Assembly: GCA_963746315.1 (NCBI GenBank)
Contig: CAVVAR010000010.1
Span: 186,001-250,000, forward strand
Direction: 5' to 3'
Length of the DNA stretch: 64,000 nucleotides
Source: Ga0077555 sp963746315
GTDB taxonomy: Bacteria; Pseudomonadota; Alphaproteobacteria; Rhizobiales; Hyphomicrobiaceae
Below the pieces are notes generated by a model. It searched no databases. It was not told the origin of the DNA and was given only the letters and a program-made list of their open reading frames with translations. Position numbers and translations under genes: made by a program. Shown here piece by piece: positions 63,977 through 64,000 of this stretch; position 1 is the stretch's first letter; every line of letters begins with the position of its first letter.

Positions 63977-64000
63977 GGCGGGTCAGTCCTCGTCCAGCGG

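Noticed and set aside
1..64000. tRNA, rRNA, CRISPR array, prophage or defence island
   Set aside because: I scanned for cloverleaf ends, regular spacers, integrases, transposases and typical defence genes by eye and saw none; a tRNAscan or CRISPR-finder run would settle it.

Overview
The window is high-GC bacterial chromosome, almost certainly from an alphaproteobacterium and most likely Hyphomicrobiales-like. This rests on a ccoNOQP-GHIS cbb3 oxidase cluster with a FixK/FNR-type box, a cysE-DUF3126 pair, a BTLCP transglutaminase-like protease, PilZ and PAS_5 proteins, DUF1007 beside znuA, and a hisI-folE / IscU-like-yidD block. I saw no rRNA, tRNA, CRISPR array, prophage or complete insertion sequence. 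The genus cannot be fixed from the sequence alone.

Layout. 0-4.2 kb (+): TetR regulator, glutathione transferase, peroxiredoxin-like protein, type II haloacid dehalogenase, a short palindrome-bounded repeat, and an exported protein of unknown function. 4.2-14.9 kb (-): PAQR/hemolysin III protein, 2-keto-4-pentenoate hydratase-like enzyme, DUF1963 protein, gatB, SDR, ABC-F ATPase, alanine/serine-glyoxylate aminotransferase, a tandem pair of related membrane proteins, and comM/yifB. 15.6-20.1 kb (+): a tripartite tricarboxylate transporter (tctB, tctA and two tctC receptors) with two related long hairpins between tctA and the first tctC. 20.4-22.7 kb (-): a cupin and a thiolase-like protein. 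22.9-27.7 kb (+): a large Calx-beta / sorbosone-dehydrogenase / carbohydrate-binding protein, cysE, DUF3126 and a gamma-carbonic anhydrase. 27.7-31.8 kb: BTLCP protease, tandem PilZ protein, PAS_5 protein, rhomboid protease and DUF2189 protein.

31.8-40.1 kb (-) is the cbb3 oxidase locus, read in the order ccoN-O-Q-P-G-H-I-S. The genes ccoN, ccoO, ccoG and ccoI are each broken by frameshifts. At every site the reading frame returns if one base is removed (two in ccoO), while the flanking protein sequence stays conserved. A run of sequencing errors, or a very recent lesion, fits this better than long decay. 40.4-42.4 kb is an RTX matrixin-type metalloprotease. 42.7-47.6 kb holds a CBS-pair protein, SDR, patatin phospholipase, hisI, folE, an IscU-like scaffold and yidD. 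47.6-52.1 kb has a fatty-acid desaturase, an MFS transporter, and divergent DUF1007/znuA genes around a possible Zur site. 52.1-60.5 kb has a small unknown protein, an HtrA-type protease, a HAD phosphatase, a CorC/CNNM-type protein, DUF4112, an acyl-CoA-dehydrogenase-like flavoprotein, a membrane protein, a TadG-like vWA protein and a PilZ protein. 60.6-64 kb (-) has a TcuA-like FAD dehydrogenase and a GMC oxidoreductase.

Themes: aerobic or micro-oxic respiration (cco); uptake and oxidation of small organic acids (TTT transporter, TcuA-like enzyme); metal supply (znuA/DUF1007, IscU-like); and two large secreted-type multidomain proteins lacking classical signal peptides. No complete new defence or mobile system was found. 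The least explained items are the covarying hairpin pair at 17.76-17.93 kb, the same-sign frameshift cluster in cco, the multidomain sugar-dehydrogenase fusion, and the tandem DWAAN membrane proteins.
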